A DNA stretch of 64,000 nucleotides from an uncultured Bacteroidales bacterium (GTDB lineage: Bacteria; Bacteroidota; Bacteroidia; Bacteroidales; F082). Below, in pieces: positions 18,422-26,164 of the stretch. Both the position numbers and the translations under genes were made by a program. The notes under the pieces are model-generated. The model searched no databases. It saw only the letters and a program-made list of their open reading frames with translations, and was not told the DNA's origin. The stretch spans positions 1 through 64,000 of the forward strand of contig CALBNV010000101.1 of the NCBI GenBank assembly GCA_937896895.1. The letters run 5' to 3'. Numbering within the stretch: position 1 is the stretch's first letter; the number at the start of each line of letters is the position of its first letter.

Positions 18422-19876
18422 CTATTTTTCTGGCACATTTTTGAGTGTTTCTGTGAGGAAATCCCAGAAAGGCTGCACTGATTCGATAAGGAGAGCCTCG
18501 TCTGGTGAGTGCGGGTGAACAAGTGTCGGGCCGAATGAGATCATGTCCCAGTTCGGGTATTTTGCTCCGAGGATGCCGCATTCGAGACCGGCGTGGATGA
18601 CCATGACTTTCGGCTCCTTGCCGAATTTGTCGTTATAGACCTTCTTCATCGTGGCGAGGATAGGGCTGTTGATGTTCGGCTGCCATCCGTGGTATTCGCC
18701 TGATGACTCGGCGTATGCGCCGTTGTCGATCAAGACGTTGCGGATCTCGCTCGCGAGTTTGTTCTTCAGGTCGTCAACGAGTCCTCTCTGCAACGATGCG
18801 GTGCTGATCTTGCCGTTTTCCATCTTCACGATAGCGAGGTTTGATGATGTCTCGACAGTGCCTTCAAAGTCCTTCGACATTCCGACGACGCCGTTCGGGT
18901 ATTTCGCGATGGCGGTCATGAGGTTCTTGAATGTGACGTTGTCGATGACTTCGGCTGGCATCTCCGTTTCGGCGATGGTAACCGTTGCGTCCGGCTCGGT
19001 CTCCTTGAACTGCTCTTTTACAACGGCTTCATATTCTGCGACGTATGCTTTGAGGTCTTCTGCCTTCTCTGCCGGGACCACCACTGTGGCGAACGACTCG
19101 CGTGGGATCGCGTTGCGTAAGCTGCCGCCGTTGATTGTGGCGAGGCGCACGCCGAACTGCTGTGACGTCATTATTAATAGGGTGTTCATGACCTTGTTCG
19201 CGTTTGCTCTGCCGAGGTTGATGTCCATCCCTGAGTGGCCGCCTTTCAAGCCTTTGACAACCAGTTGGAAAGCGGCCATGCCGTCTGCCACTTTCTCCAT
19301 CTTGGGTGAGAAGATGCCGTTGGTGTCGATGCCGCCCGCGCAGCCCACGTAGAGCTCGCCTTCGGTCTCCGAGTCCATGTTGAGTAGGATGTCGCCGTTG
19401 AGGACGCCGGGTTTCAGCGCGTTGGCGCCTGTCATGCCTGTCTCCTCATCGATGGTGAAGAGTGCTTCTATCGGGCCGTGTTTGAGTGTCTTTGATGCGA
19501 GCACGCCCATGGCCGCTGCTGCACCGAGGCCGTCGTCGGCACCGAGTGTCGTGCCTTTCGCGCGCACCCAGCCGTTGTCAACGTATGTCTCGATGGGGTC
19601 TTTCTCGAAGTCGTGTGCGCAGTCGGCGTTCTTCTGCGGCACCATGTCGAGGTGCGCCTGTAGGATGACACCGCGGCGGTTCTCGTAACCTGGAGTCGCC
19701 GGTTTGCGGATGATGACGTTGCCCGCCTCGTCAACGATGGTCTCAAGTCCGAGATCCTCGCCGAATTTCTTCATGAATGCAATAACCTGCGCCTCTTTCT
19801 TCGACGGACGCGGAATCTGTGTGAGACTGTAGAAGTTCTCAAACACTTCTTGTGGTTGTAAGTCTTTAATGCTCAT
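18422..19876 (-). CDS. pepD: Aminoacyl-histidine dipeptidase (cytosol nonspecific dipeptidase, M20)
   Basis: Zinc metallodipeptidase of family M20C that cleaves Xaa-His and other dipeptides in the cytoplasm, completing peptide use. 484 residues, full length. Metal and catalytic motifs are visible: ILQAHLDMVPQKN (about 70-83, metal histidine and catalytic aspartate), GTTLGADDGLGAAAAMG (bridging aspartate), LFTIDEETGMTGA (general base and metal glutamates), KGGHSGMDINLGRANA in the lid domain and the C-terminal VIHAGLECGILG and FGPTLVHPHSPDE. It has its own terminator. Confidence 0.95.
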   Translation of the reverse strand: MSIKDLQPQEVFENFYSLTQIPRPSKKEAQVIAFMKKFGEDLGLETIVDEAGNVIIRKPATPGYENRRGVILQAHLDMVPQKNADCAHDFEKDPIETYVDNGWVRAKGTTLGADDGLGAAAAMGVLASKTLKHGPIEALFTIDEETGMTGANALKPGVLNGDILLNMDSETEGELYVGCAGGIDTNGIFSPKMEKVADGMAAFQLVVKGLKGGHSGMDINLGRANANKVMNTLLIMTSQQFGVRLATINGGSLRNAIPRESFATVVVPAEKAEDLKAYVAEYEAVVKEQFKETEPDATVTIAETEMPAEVIDNVTFKNLMTAIAKYPNGVVGMSKDFEGTVETSSNLAIVKMENGKISTASLQRGLVDDLKNKLASEIRNVLIDNGAYAESSGEYHGWQPNINSPILATMKKVYNDKFGKEPKVMVIHAGLECGILGAKYPNWDMISFGPTLVHPHSPDEALLIESVQPFWDFLTETLKNVPEK

Positions 19877-19954
19877 TGTATTACCTTTTTATTTATATGA
19901 AAAAACATTTTTCAAAATTTATTGCGCTAAAATAAGAAAATTTCAGAAAACGAA

Positions 19955-20000
19955 ATAACTTTATACTTTATAAACTTTATAACTTTATAACTTTATAACT
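19955..20000 (-). repeat. AAAGTTATAAAGTTATAAAG repeats after the GNAT gene
   Basis: On the minus strand the TAA stop of the acetyltransferase gene runs straight into four copies of AAAGTTATA and then AAAGTTTATAAAGTATAAAG. Same unit and orientation as the arrays at 3372, 46226 and 50266. Confidence 0.65.
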
Positions 20001-20471
20001 TTATAGCTCTCCGAGGCTTCTTTCGTCAAGCCGGTATATCGTCCAGTCGTCCATCGGCTTGGCTCCCAGCGACTTGTAGAAGTTTATCGACGGCGTGTTC
20101 CAGTCGAGGCACACCCATTCCATGCGGCCGCAGTGGCGTTCCTTGGCGAGACGCGCGAGGTGGAGCAGGAGGGCTTTCCCGTAGCCGAGGCCTCTTTTCT
20201 CGGGGATGACGAACAGGTCTTCGAGATACAGGCCTTTCCTCCCCACGAAGGTTGAGAAGTTGTGGAAGAACAATGCGAACCCGACGGGCACGCCGTCTTC
20301 GCATCCGAACACGACCTCAGCGTCTCTCTTGACAAACAGCGAGTCGTGGATTGTCGCCTCGTCAGCTTCGACCTCGTCGGCCATTTTCTCGTAAACGGCC
20401 AGTTTTTTGATGAACTCAAGCACCAGACCCGCCTCGTTCTCTTCGGCTTTTCTTATTGTAAATGAACTCAT
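20001..20471 (-). CDS. GNAT family N-acetyltransferase
   Basis: 156-residue acetyl-CoA-dependent N-acyltransferase, resembling diamine/spermidine acetyltransferases. MSSFTIRKAEENEAGLVLEF opens the fold, and the acetyl-CoA site appears as YLEDLFVIPEKRGLGYGKALL (about 85-105), then RMEWVCLDWNTPSINFYKSLGA. The start at 20471 shares its A with the stop of the upstream H-cluster protein gene (TAATG), so the two are translationally coupled. It is the last gene of the signalling cassette; its substrate is unknown. Confidence 0.85.
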   Translation of the reverse strand: MSSFTIRKAEENEAGLVLEFIKKLAVYEKMADEVEADEATIHDSLFVKRDAEVVFGCEDGVPVGFALFFHNFSTFVGRKGLYLEDLFVIPEKRGLGYGKALLLHLARLAKERHCGRMEWVCLDWNTPSINFYKSLGAKPMDDWTIYRLDERSLGEL

Positions 20472-21841
20472 TACTTGTCTTCTTTTTTCCTGTGTTTGAC
20501 TTTGATTTTGTCCTCTCCCCAGATGTCGTCCCATATTTTCATCGACTCGTCAAGGTCCATGGCATTTTGTTTTTCGAGGTGATGTTGTATGAACACGCAT
20601 CTTGTGGCTTTGGCGCCTCTGCAGATGATGTCTTCCGCCAGCGCGTCGCAGCTCGGCGCACCGCACATGCCGCAGTCAACCTGCGGGAGCATTTTCTTCA
20701 GCCTGTTGATTTTGACTAATTTCTCAAGCGCCTTGGAGATGTCGCTGTCAAGGCTTATTGAGCGTGACTCTATCTCTCCGACCCCGATGTTGTCGAGCAG
20801 GAAGTCGCGTTCCTCTTCGACCTCCTTGGCGCGGGTCAGCTCGCCGCGGCGTTCTTTCCCGGCCACGTAACGCGCCCTCGCGAACATCCGCTCGCACGTA
20901 AGGAATCTGTTGTTGTATGTCAATATCCCGCCCGGACAGCTCTGGTCGCAGGCGCGGAGCTCGAGGAACTCGACGTCTTCAATCTCTTCGCTTTCAACTT
21001 TTTCCAGGAACTCAATAGAGTTGTCCATGCCGTCTATCGACAGCGAGTGCTCCGACACCGACAGACGTCTCTCGCCGTTTGTCAGAGATGTCAGGATGCT
21101 GTCTGACGTGAGCTGTGCTATCGGCAGCTTGACCTCCTTGTAGTCGTGGCCCTGCTCCTTGATTTTCTTATAGACGCGGTTGTAGAGTGAGTCCATGTTT
21201 ATCACGCCGTCAACCGACGACTTCTCCTCGCCGACGGGGCTTTTTACCGCCGCTATCTTCGCGGCGCACGGCGTGACGTAGAACACGCCGATGTCTTCCG
21301 GTCGCCAGCCGTCCTTCTCGAGTTTCCTCCTGATATACAGCGCGGTGATGTCGAGAGGCGCTTTGAGGGGGATGAGGTTCTCCACCAGTCCGGGGAACTT
21401 CACCTGTATGAGGCGCACTATGGCGGGGCAGAACGTGGAGATGAGAGGTTTGGTGTTGCCTTCACGCTCTAATTTATTTTTCGCTTCCGTGTAAATCGGC
21501 GTCGTTATCTCGGTCTCTATGACGTGCTGGAACCCTATCTCGTTGAGTATGGCATAGATGCGCGAGACGCTGATGTCGTTCTTGAACTGGCCGAGGAACA
21601 CGGCCGGTATGAGCGCGACGCGGCACGGGAACTTGAAGATCTCCTCGAAGTCGTCCTGTTTGACGAACACAGCCTTGTGCGGGCAGGCGATGAAGCAGTT
21701 GCCGCAGTCAACGCAACGGGTCTCGTCGATATGTGCCTTCCCGTCACGGACACGGATGGCCTCGGTGGGGCAGACCCTCATGCAGTGGGAGCAGCCCTCG
21801 CAGGCGTTTTCATTGATCTGTAGAGCGTGATAAAATGCCAT
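20471..21841 (-). CDS. [FeFe] hydrogenase-like H-cluster protein, probable H2/redox sensor
   Basis: 456-residue iron-sulfur protein. Two ferredoxin 4Fe-4S motifs (CEGCSHCMRVCP near 15-26 and CVDCGNCFIACP near 43-54) precede a hydrogenase large-subunit domain. The three H-cluster motifs are altered from the catalytic consensus: STFCPAIV for TSCCPxW, TPCAAKIAAV for MPCxxKxxE, and RACDQSCPGG for MACPGGC. A C-terminal cluster motif (VDCGMCGAPSCDALAEDIIC) is present, but no PAS domain is obvious. Altered motifs plus neighbouring GHKL ATPases and DRTGG proteins suggest a sensory (group C/D-like) rather than a bulk hydrogenase. It lies 4 kb from hydBAC. Confidence 0.8.
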   Translation of the reverse strand: MAFYHALQINENACEGCSHCMRVCPTEAIRVRDGKAHIDETRCVDCGNCFIACPHKAVFVKQDDFEEIFKFPCRVALIPAVFLGQFKNDISVSRIYAILNEIGFQHVIETEITTPIYTEAKNKLEREGNTKPLISTFCPAIVRLIQVKFPGLVENLIPLKAPLDITALYIRRKLEKDGWRPEDIGVFYVTPCAAKIAAVKSPVGEEKSSVDGVINMDSLYNRVYKKIKEQGHDYKEVKLPIAQLTSDSILTSLTNGERRLSVSEHSLSIDGMDNSIEFLEKVESEEIEDVEFLELRACDQSCPGGILTYNNRFLTCERMFARARYVAGKERRGELTRAKEVEEERDFLLDNIGVGEIESRSISLDSDISKALEKLVKINRLKKMLPQVDCGMCGAPSCDALAEDIICRGAKATRCVFIQHHLEKQNAMDLDESMKIWDDIWGEDKIKVKHRKKEDK

Positions 21842-21889
21842 AATCTCAATCTTTAAGTTATTAATTTCCAGGGTTTTGAGCCTTGCGGC

Positions 21890-22303
21890 CTAAGCCAGCT
21901 TCACTTCCATCTCGACGGTGGTGCCCACTCCGACGGTGGACTGCACGTTGAGGCGGTCGACGTTTTTCTTGATGTTCGGAAGCCCCATGCCGGCTCCGAA
22001 GCCCATGTCGCGGACCTCCGGCGAGGCCGTGCTGTTGCCTTCCTGCATCGCCCAGTCGATGTCGGGGATGCCCGGGCCCTTGTCGATGACGCGGAGGAGT
22101 ATCGTGCCCGCGTCGATGTCGGCGGTGACCTTGCCGCCGTAGGCGTGGGCGATGGCGTTGACTTCAGCCTCGTAGAGGGCTACGACGACACGCTTCACTA
22201 TCGACGGGTTCACGTTGAGCTGCTTCAGCGTCTTCTTTATCGAGCTTGACGCCGAGCCCGCGTTGACGAAGTCTCCTTCTACTATTGTGTATTCTAAATG
22301 CAT
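21890..22303 (-). CDS. GHKL ATPase, anti-sigma factor (RsbW/SpoIIAB)-like
   Basis: 137-residue stand-alone HATPase_c domain. The N box EAEVNAIAHAYGG, the G1 box DKGPGIPD and the G2 box GFGAGMGLPNIKK are all visible. No histidine phosphoacceptor domain is attached, so it is probably a serine-kinase-type switch of the RsbW family or an ATP-dependent partner-switch protein. No anti-anti-sigma factor, sigma factor or PP2C phosphatase is nearby, which leaves its target open. It lies between the H-cluster protein and a DRTGG gene on the same strand. Confidence 0.85.
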   Translation of the reverse strand: MHLEYTIVEGDFVNAGSASSSIKKTLKQLNVNPSIVKRVVVALYEAEVNAIAHAYGGKVTADIDAGTILLRVIDKGPGIPDIDWAMQEGNSTASPEVRDMGFGAGMGLPNIKKNVDRLNVQSTVGVGTTVEMEVKLA

Positions 22304-22318
22304 AACTGTGGTTTTTTG

Positions 22319-22663
22319 TTAATAAATGGGTTTCAGACCGGCTTCCCACAGGAGACCGCATGCCTTGAACATCGAGAAGTCGCATTCCATGAGGACCATG
22401 TCGTTCTCTTCCGCGAGTTCAACCATCTCCGGAGTCGCCTTTTTCTTTCTCACGAACACGATGATGTCGAGGTTGCCCATCTCGCATGTGCGTATCGTCT
22501 GCATGGTGCACAGCCCCGTGACAATCATCGGGAAGTTGTCACCCAAGGTGAGGATGTCAGACATGAGGTCGGAGGCGAAGGCGATGTCCTGCTCCTCGTT
22601 GAGACGCTCCTGTCCGCAAACCACCCTGGCGTTCAATAATTTGGCTATTTCAGATAGTTTCAT
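22319..22663 (-). CDS. DRTGG-domain protein
   Basis: 114-residue protein consisting of little more than a DRTGG-like regulatory domain. MKLSEIAKLLNARVVCG opens it, ASDLMSDILTL corresponds to the conserved SDLLSDVM segment, and VFVRKKKATPEMVELAEENDM follows. The domain is found elsewhere with phosphotransacetylase and CBS proteins and is thought to bind a small ligand. It pairs with the second DRTGG gene at 24042-24377 in the same cassette. Function is not established. Confidence 0.75.
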   Translation of the reverse strand: MKLSEIAKLLNARVVCGQERLNEEQDIAFASDLMSDILTLGDNFPMIVTGLCTMQTIRTCEMGNLDIIVFVRKKKATPEMVELAEENDMVLMECDFSMFKACGLLWEAGLKPIY

Positions 22664-22686
22664 TTGTTTTGTTGATGTTTGTGTGG

Positions 22687-23235
22687 TTATTCGTTGTAAT
22701 GTATCTCTTTCAAATTCTCCTGAATCATCTCCTTCAGGTATTTCATGATGTTGATGTCGTTCATCGACATGCCGTCGAGGGCTTCCTTGACCTCGTCGGT
22801 GTCGAACACGAACTCGTCGTCATCGGTGACGTGCCGGTAGATGAAGTGTATGTCTTCGTGCGCGGCGAACAGCATCACGAGGGTGCCTGCGAGGTCGCCC
22901 ATGGGCGGGCGGTCGATGTTGTCGTGCTGGAACCAGAAGCTGAGTGTGGTGCCTTTGCCCACCTCGCTCTCGATCTTCATGCCGCCGCCGCAGTTCTCGG
23001 TGTTCATCTTGATGAGCGGCAGCCCGAGACCCACCTTCCTCGTCGTCCTCGACGTCGTCCACGGGTCGGTGACCTTTGCGAGGAACTCCGGCGACATGCC
23101 CTTTCCGTTGTCCTTGATGGTGAACGCATAGACGTTGTCCTTCAGGCTGTCCCTGACGGTCAGCTCGACAGTCGTGGAGTTGGCTGCGGTGGAGTTCTCC
23201 ATCAGGTCATATACATGTAATGCTAATTCTTTCAT
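22687..23235 (-). CDS. GHKL ATPase domain protein (histidine-kinase-like)
   Basis: 182 residues. The first 115 form an HATPase_c domain with the N box HVYDLMENSTAANST, the G1 box IKDNGKGMS, a WTTSRTTRKVGLGLPL lid and G2 region, and GTTLSFWF. The last 60 residues are acidic and helical with no recognised domain. There is no dimerisation or phosphoacceptor segment, so it cannot act as a classical histidine kinase alone. Its ATG overlaps the stop of the upstream PHP gene by 4 bases. Confidence 0.8.
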   Translation of the reverse strand: MKELALHVYDLMENSTAANSTTVELTVRDSLKDNVYAFTIKDNGKGMSPEFLAKVTDPWTTSRTTRKVGLGLPLIKMNTENCGGGMKIESEVGKGTTLSFWFQHDNIDRPPMGDLAGTLVMLFAAHEDIHFIYRHVTDDDEFVFDTDEVKEALDGMSMNDINIMKYLKEMIQENLKEIHYNE

Positions 23236-24014
23236 CCGTATAAAAGTTGTAGTTTCTCTTGTGGTTCTGTGTCGATGTACCTGCCGTCCTCGCCGCGGAG
23301 CGTCCTACGGAACTCGTCGAAGGTGAGGTCGCGCATGTGAAGCACGCAGTGCACCTCCCCGATGATGTGCAGGAAATGCGCGTCGCTGCTCTTCGTGAAC
23401 ATGAACTTCTTCAGGTACGCGAACTTCTTCAGGAAATCGGGTTTCTTGACGTGCTTCGAGATCTCCAGCGCGTCGGCCTTGATGTCGGGCGGGATGAAGC
23501 CGAGCTGCGACATCAGGCTCGACGCCGGCTTGTTGACGTGCGCCGGCACGAACAGCCCGCCGATCTCGTGCACCTTGTCGTACAGCGTGTCGAGGTCGCA
23601 GTCGAGCGCTGACCACAGCAGCCATTCCTCTTCCCCGACGACCTCCTCGTCCTTGTCAACGATGAGCTGGTATCCGAACTTCTCCTCGTCCAACGGGATG
23701 TGCGGCAGGTGCTCGTCGAGGAACTCCTGGAATCTGTCGAGCTGCTCGTCGTCCTCGAAGTAGGCGAGGGCGTGAGCCTCCTCCTGCGTGGTGATTTCCA
23801 CGCCTCCGATGACGAAGACGCCCGCCTCGCGGCCTATCTGCTGCGCCACCTTCACCTGGCGGGTGCTGTTGTGGTCGCAGATGGCGATCATGTCGAGGTG
23901 CAGTTTCTTTGCCTGCTCCACGATGGCTGCGGGCGACATGTAGATGTCACCGCACGGCGACAACACCGTGTGGATGTGCAGGTCGGCCCGATATTGCTTC
24001 AGTTCCGTTTCCAT
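23232..24014 (-). CDS. PHP-domain phosphoesterase
   Basis: 260 residues with the PHP metal-site motifs ADLHIHTVLSPCGD (about 10-23), IAICDHNS (43-50), GVEITTQEEAHALAYF (70-86) and, near the end, TKSSDAHFLHIIGE. These histidines and aspartates would hold a metal cluster for a phosphoesterase reaction; the substrate is unknown. It lies second in the minus-strand cassette, 27 bases after the DRTGG gene, and overlaps the next gene by 4 bases. PHP proteins of this type recur beside hydrogenase-linked signalling genes in other anaerobes (recollection, not checked). Confidence 0.85.
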   Translation of the reverse strand: METELKQYRADLHIHTVLSPCGDIYMSPAAIVEQAKKLHLDMIAICDHNSTRQVKVAQQIGREAGVFVIGGVEITTQEEAHALAYFEDDEQLDRFQEFLDEHLPHIPLDEEKFGYQLIVDKDEEVVGEEEWLLWSALDCDLDTLYDKVHEIGGLFVPAHVNKPASSLMSQLGFIPPDIKADALEISKHVKKPDFLKKFAYLKKFMFTKSSDAHFLHIIGEVHCVLHMRDLTFDEFRRTLRGEDGRYIDTEPQEKLQLLYG

Positions 24015-24041
24015 CAGTGAATCCTCTCTTAACTCTCCTCT

Positions 24042-24377
24042 CTACTCTCTTAACAGATTATACACCAGCCCCGCGATCTCGAACGTCGGCAGTGATGTCT
24101 GGAGGATGGGCAGCTCTTCCTCGTCGGCCTGGTTGATCGTGTCCTCGTTAGCGCCGAGGTCCTTGACGAGGATGATGCACGACATCTCTTTCAGAGACGC
24201 CACCGCCATCACGTTTTTATGTGTCTGAAGTGTGATCCAGATGTTGCCCTCCTGTGCGTTGCCCATCACGTCGCTGAGGAGGTCGGAGATGTAACACCCG
24301 TCGATTTCGCGGTCAAGGCCGTTCTTGCCTGCGAGGACCTTGAGCCCTAACTTGTCAACTAATTCCTGTACTTTCAT
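24042..24377 (-). CDS. DRTGG-domain protein, first gene of the signalling cassette
   Basis: 111 residues from ATG at 24377. MKVQELVDKLGLKVLAG, CYISDLLSDVMGNAQEG and IWITLQTHKNVMAVASLKE mark a complete DRTGG-like domain. The ATG at 24377 is preferred over 24404 because TAACTTTG, a good -7 element, lies at 24409-24402. It opens a run of seven close-set minus-strand genes ending with the acetyltransferase. A role in binding a nucleotide or metabolite is a family-based guess. Confidence 0.78.
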   Translation of the reverse strand: MKVQELVDKLGLKVLAGKNGLDREIDGCYISDLLSDVMGNAQEGNIWITLQTHKNVMAVASLKEMSCIILVKDLGANEDTINQADEEELPILQTSLPTFEIAGLVYNLLRE

Positions 24378-24401
24378 TGTTAATGAATTTAAAAAACCTC
24401 G

Positions 24402-24409
24402 CAAAGTTA
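24402..24409 (-). promoter_or_regulatory. -7 element for the signalling cassette
   Basis: On the minus strand reads TAACTTTG (TAnnTTTG), 24 bases before the DRTGG start codon. It is back to back with the queH promoter at 24433. Confidence 0.6.
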
Positions 24410-24432
24410 GTCATTTATTTTGGATAATTTCA

Positions 24433-24440
24433 TAATTTTG
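24433..24440 (+). promoter_or_regulatory. -7 element for queH
   Basis: TAATTTTG (TAnnTTTG), 13 bases before the queH ATG. Confidence 0.55.
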
Positions 24441-24453
24441 CAAAAAAAATTGC

Positions 24454-25029
24454 ATGAAAGACAAAACAGAGGTGGCAGTGCCAGGCGGAGCTGGCAAAGT
24501 GTTGCTTCACACATGCTGCGCCCCGTGCTCGTCGGCGATCGTCGAGTGCCTGGTGAAGAATGGCGTGACACCTTACATATTTTATTGCAACCCGAACATT
24601 TATCCTTTGGAGGAGTACGAAATCAGGAAAAACGAATGCACGCGCTATGCGCAGTCGCTCGGCTTGCAGATAATCGACGATGACTATGACCATGAGAAAT
24701 GGCTCGGTGAGATGGCTGGTCTTGAGAATGAGCCCGAGCGCGGCGGGAGATGTCTCAAGTGTTTTAAATACAGGCTGTTACGGACTGCGAGATATGCTCA
24801 TGAGAACGGCTTTTCGGTGATCGCGACGACCTTGGCGTCGAGCCGGTGGAAGAGCCTCGAACAAATCAAAGAGGCCGGTGATTTCGCTGTCTCGCGTTAT
24901 CCCGATGTCACGTTCTGGGCGCAAAACTGGAGAAAAGGCGGGCTTCAGGAACGCAGGTCGCAGATAATAAAGGAATATGGGTTTTATAACCAACAATACT
25001 GCGGATGTGAGTTCTCGATTTCCCGCTAA
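24454..25029 (+). CDS. queH: Epoxyqueuosine reductase QueH
   Basis: Iron-sulfur enzyme of the former DUF208 family that reduces epoxyqueuosine to queuosine in tRNA, replacing cobalamin-dependent QueG. 191 residues. The cysteine pairs that hold the metals are visible in LLHTCCAPCSSA (17-28), GGRCLKCFKYRL (near 88-99) and the C-terminal YCGCEFS. WAQNWRKGG and the YNPNIYP-like CNPNIYPLEEY segments are family signatures. Monocistronic, divergent from the signalling cassette, overlapping the toxin gene's 3' end by 4 bases in tail-to-tail fashion. Confidence 0.93.
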   Translation: MKDKTEVAVPGGAGKVLLHTCCAPCSSAIVECLVKNGVTPYIFYCNPNIYPLEEYEIRKNECTRYAQSLGLQIIDDDYDHEKWLGEMAGLENEPERGGRCLKCFKYRLLRTARYAHENGFSVIATTLASSRWKSLEQIKEAGDFAVSRYPDVTFWAQNWRKGGLQERRSQIIKEYGFYNQQYCGCEFSISR

Positions 25030-25358
25030 AAGATTGAGGATTTTATCTTTTCCACAATTTCATCGAAATATTCTTTTCTAACCCTGCTGATCTTTCTGAT
25101 CACATCCCTTTCGATGTTGCCGACAATTATTTGACATTTCACGTAACTTTTCTTTTGCAACGGCGAAGTCAGCATTTCGTCATCCAATTCGTAGCAATAT
25201 TGTGGATTGTATGATTTCGATGAAATCAATGCCAGATAAATAAAGCCCTCGTCAAGTTGAAGTTCGTTGTTAGACACAATCAGAGCCGGATGAGGCTTGA
25301 AATTGCCGTCGGGAAACAAGAAACTGATTTCCACAATGTCTCTTTGCTCGTATCTCAT
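25026..25358 (-). CDS. MazF/PemK-like toxin
   Basis: 110 residues with a PemK-like barrel: YEQRDIVEISFLFPDG at the start, HPALIVSNNE, YLALISSKSY, and SYVKCQIIVGNIERDVIRKISRV near the end. Family members are usually mRNA endoribonucleases. The basic residue that normally follows the second strand is replaced by KPHPAL rather than KxRPAL, a common variant. It overlaps the upstream small gene by 4 bases (ATGA), the usual antitoxin-toxin layout. Activity is not shown. Confidence 0.7.
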   Translation of the reverse strand: MRYEQRDIVEISFLFPDGNFKPHPALIVSNNELQLDEGFIYLALISSKSYNPQYCYELDDEMLTSPLQKKSYVKCQIIVGNIERDVIRKISRVRKEYFDEIVEKIKSSIF

Positions 25359-25555
25359 TCCTCCAGATGTTTTGAAAAAATTCTTGACGCAAAAATTTTC
25401 GAGTTATAAAGAAACGCCGCCTTCTCTTCTGCCTCAGTCAATTCGTCGTTTTTCTCGTCCACATCCAATTTCTTGGCGCCCAAAAGAAGAATTGCGTCTA
25501 TAAGTTTTTTGATGGCTTTGTTTTTTGTGTCGTATTCTAATGTTATAGTGGCCAT
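25355..25555 (-). CDS. Putative antitoxin
   Basis: 66 residues from ATG at 25555 (MATITLEYDTKNKAIKKLID); a longer reading from 25570 uses a start inside the promoter-proximal region. The sequence is a short beta strand, a helix with basic residues, then an acidic helix (VDEKNDELTEAEEKAAF). It resembles small antitoxins encoded before MazF-like toxins in Bacteroidota. Its -7 element TAACTTTG is at 25582-25575. Identity rests mainly on size, overlap and order. Confidence 0.6.
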   Translation of the reverse strand: MATITLEYDTKNKAIKKLIDAILLLGAKKLDVDEKNDELTEAEEKAAFLYNSKIFASRIFSKHLEE

Positions 25556-25574
25556 GACTGAAATTTTCAACCTG

Positions 25575-25582
25575 CAAAGTTA
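25575..25582 (-). promoter_or_regulatory. -7 element for the toxin-antitoxin pair
   Basis: On the minus strand reads TAACTTTG (TAnnTTTG), 19 bases before the antitoxin ATG. Confidence 0.55.
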
Positions 25583-25682
25583 CATTTTTTTCGGACACGG
25601 TTCGGAAATTTCCACTTTTTTCCGTCAAAAAAATAAATTTTCACAATCATATAATTTTTCTTCTTTTGTTAAAAAAGAATTG

Positions 25683-25690
25683 TATATTTG
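25683..25690 (+). promoter_or_regulatory. -7 element for the hydrogenase operon
   Basis: TATATTTG (TAnnTTTG), with TTTG at 25665-25668 upstream at a shorter than usual spacing. It leaves a leader of roughly 55 bases before the first ATG at 25751. Confidence 0.6.
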
Positions 25691-25750
25691 CAGAACGTTT
25701 AAAAATGGGAAAAGTTTATTTAAATTATTCATTCATAATACATTACAAAT

Positions 25751-26143
25751 ATGGCAAAAGTAAAATCTTTGGCAGAGCTGAAGGCCATGAGAGAGAAATT
25801 ACAAAATGGTCTCGACCTTCGCGAAAAGAGCAACGACCCTGACTCATTAGTGCAGATCAAGGTCGCCATGGCAACTTGCGGTATCGCCGCCGGTGCAAAA
25901 CAGGTTATGGAACACATGATGGAGAAGGCCGACGAGCTCAAGCTCGCGGTTGTCTTCACGCAGACAGGCTGCATGGGATACTGCCATGCCGAGCCGACCA
26001 TAGAGGTGAGGGTCCCCGGCAGAGAACCGCTCGTCTTCGGTCATGTTGACAACAAACGCGCAGATGAAATCCTCACCAAGTATGTCATGAACAACGAAAT
26101 GGTTGAAGGGATCATCCCGGTGAACTATGAAACAATTGGTTAA
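25751..26143 (+). CDS. Thioredoxin-like [2Fe-2S] ferredoxin-domain protein of the hydrogenase operon
   Basis: 130 residues with a NuoE C-terminal-like thioredoxin fold. Cysteines are C43 (MATCGIAAGAK) and C74/C78 (TGCMGYC). The fourth ligand, present in HydB as CCGGTGC, is absent here, so a normal [2Fe-2S] cluster may not form. First gene of the operon, 21 bases before hydB. It may be an accessory electron-transfer or assembly subunit; similar small genes precede hydB in other anaerobes (recollection). Confidence 0.75.
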   Translation: MAKVKSLAELKAMREKLQNGLDLREKSNDPDSLVQIKVAMATCGIAAGAKQVMEHMMEKADELKLAVVFTQTGCMGYCHAEPTIEVRVPGREPLVFGHVDNKRADEILTKYVMNNEMVEGIIPVNYETIG

Positions 26144-26164
26144 TTTTTAATTGGAGGAATTAAT

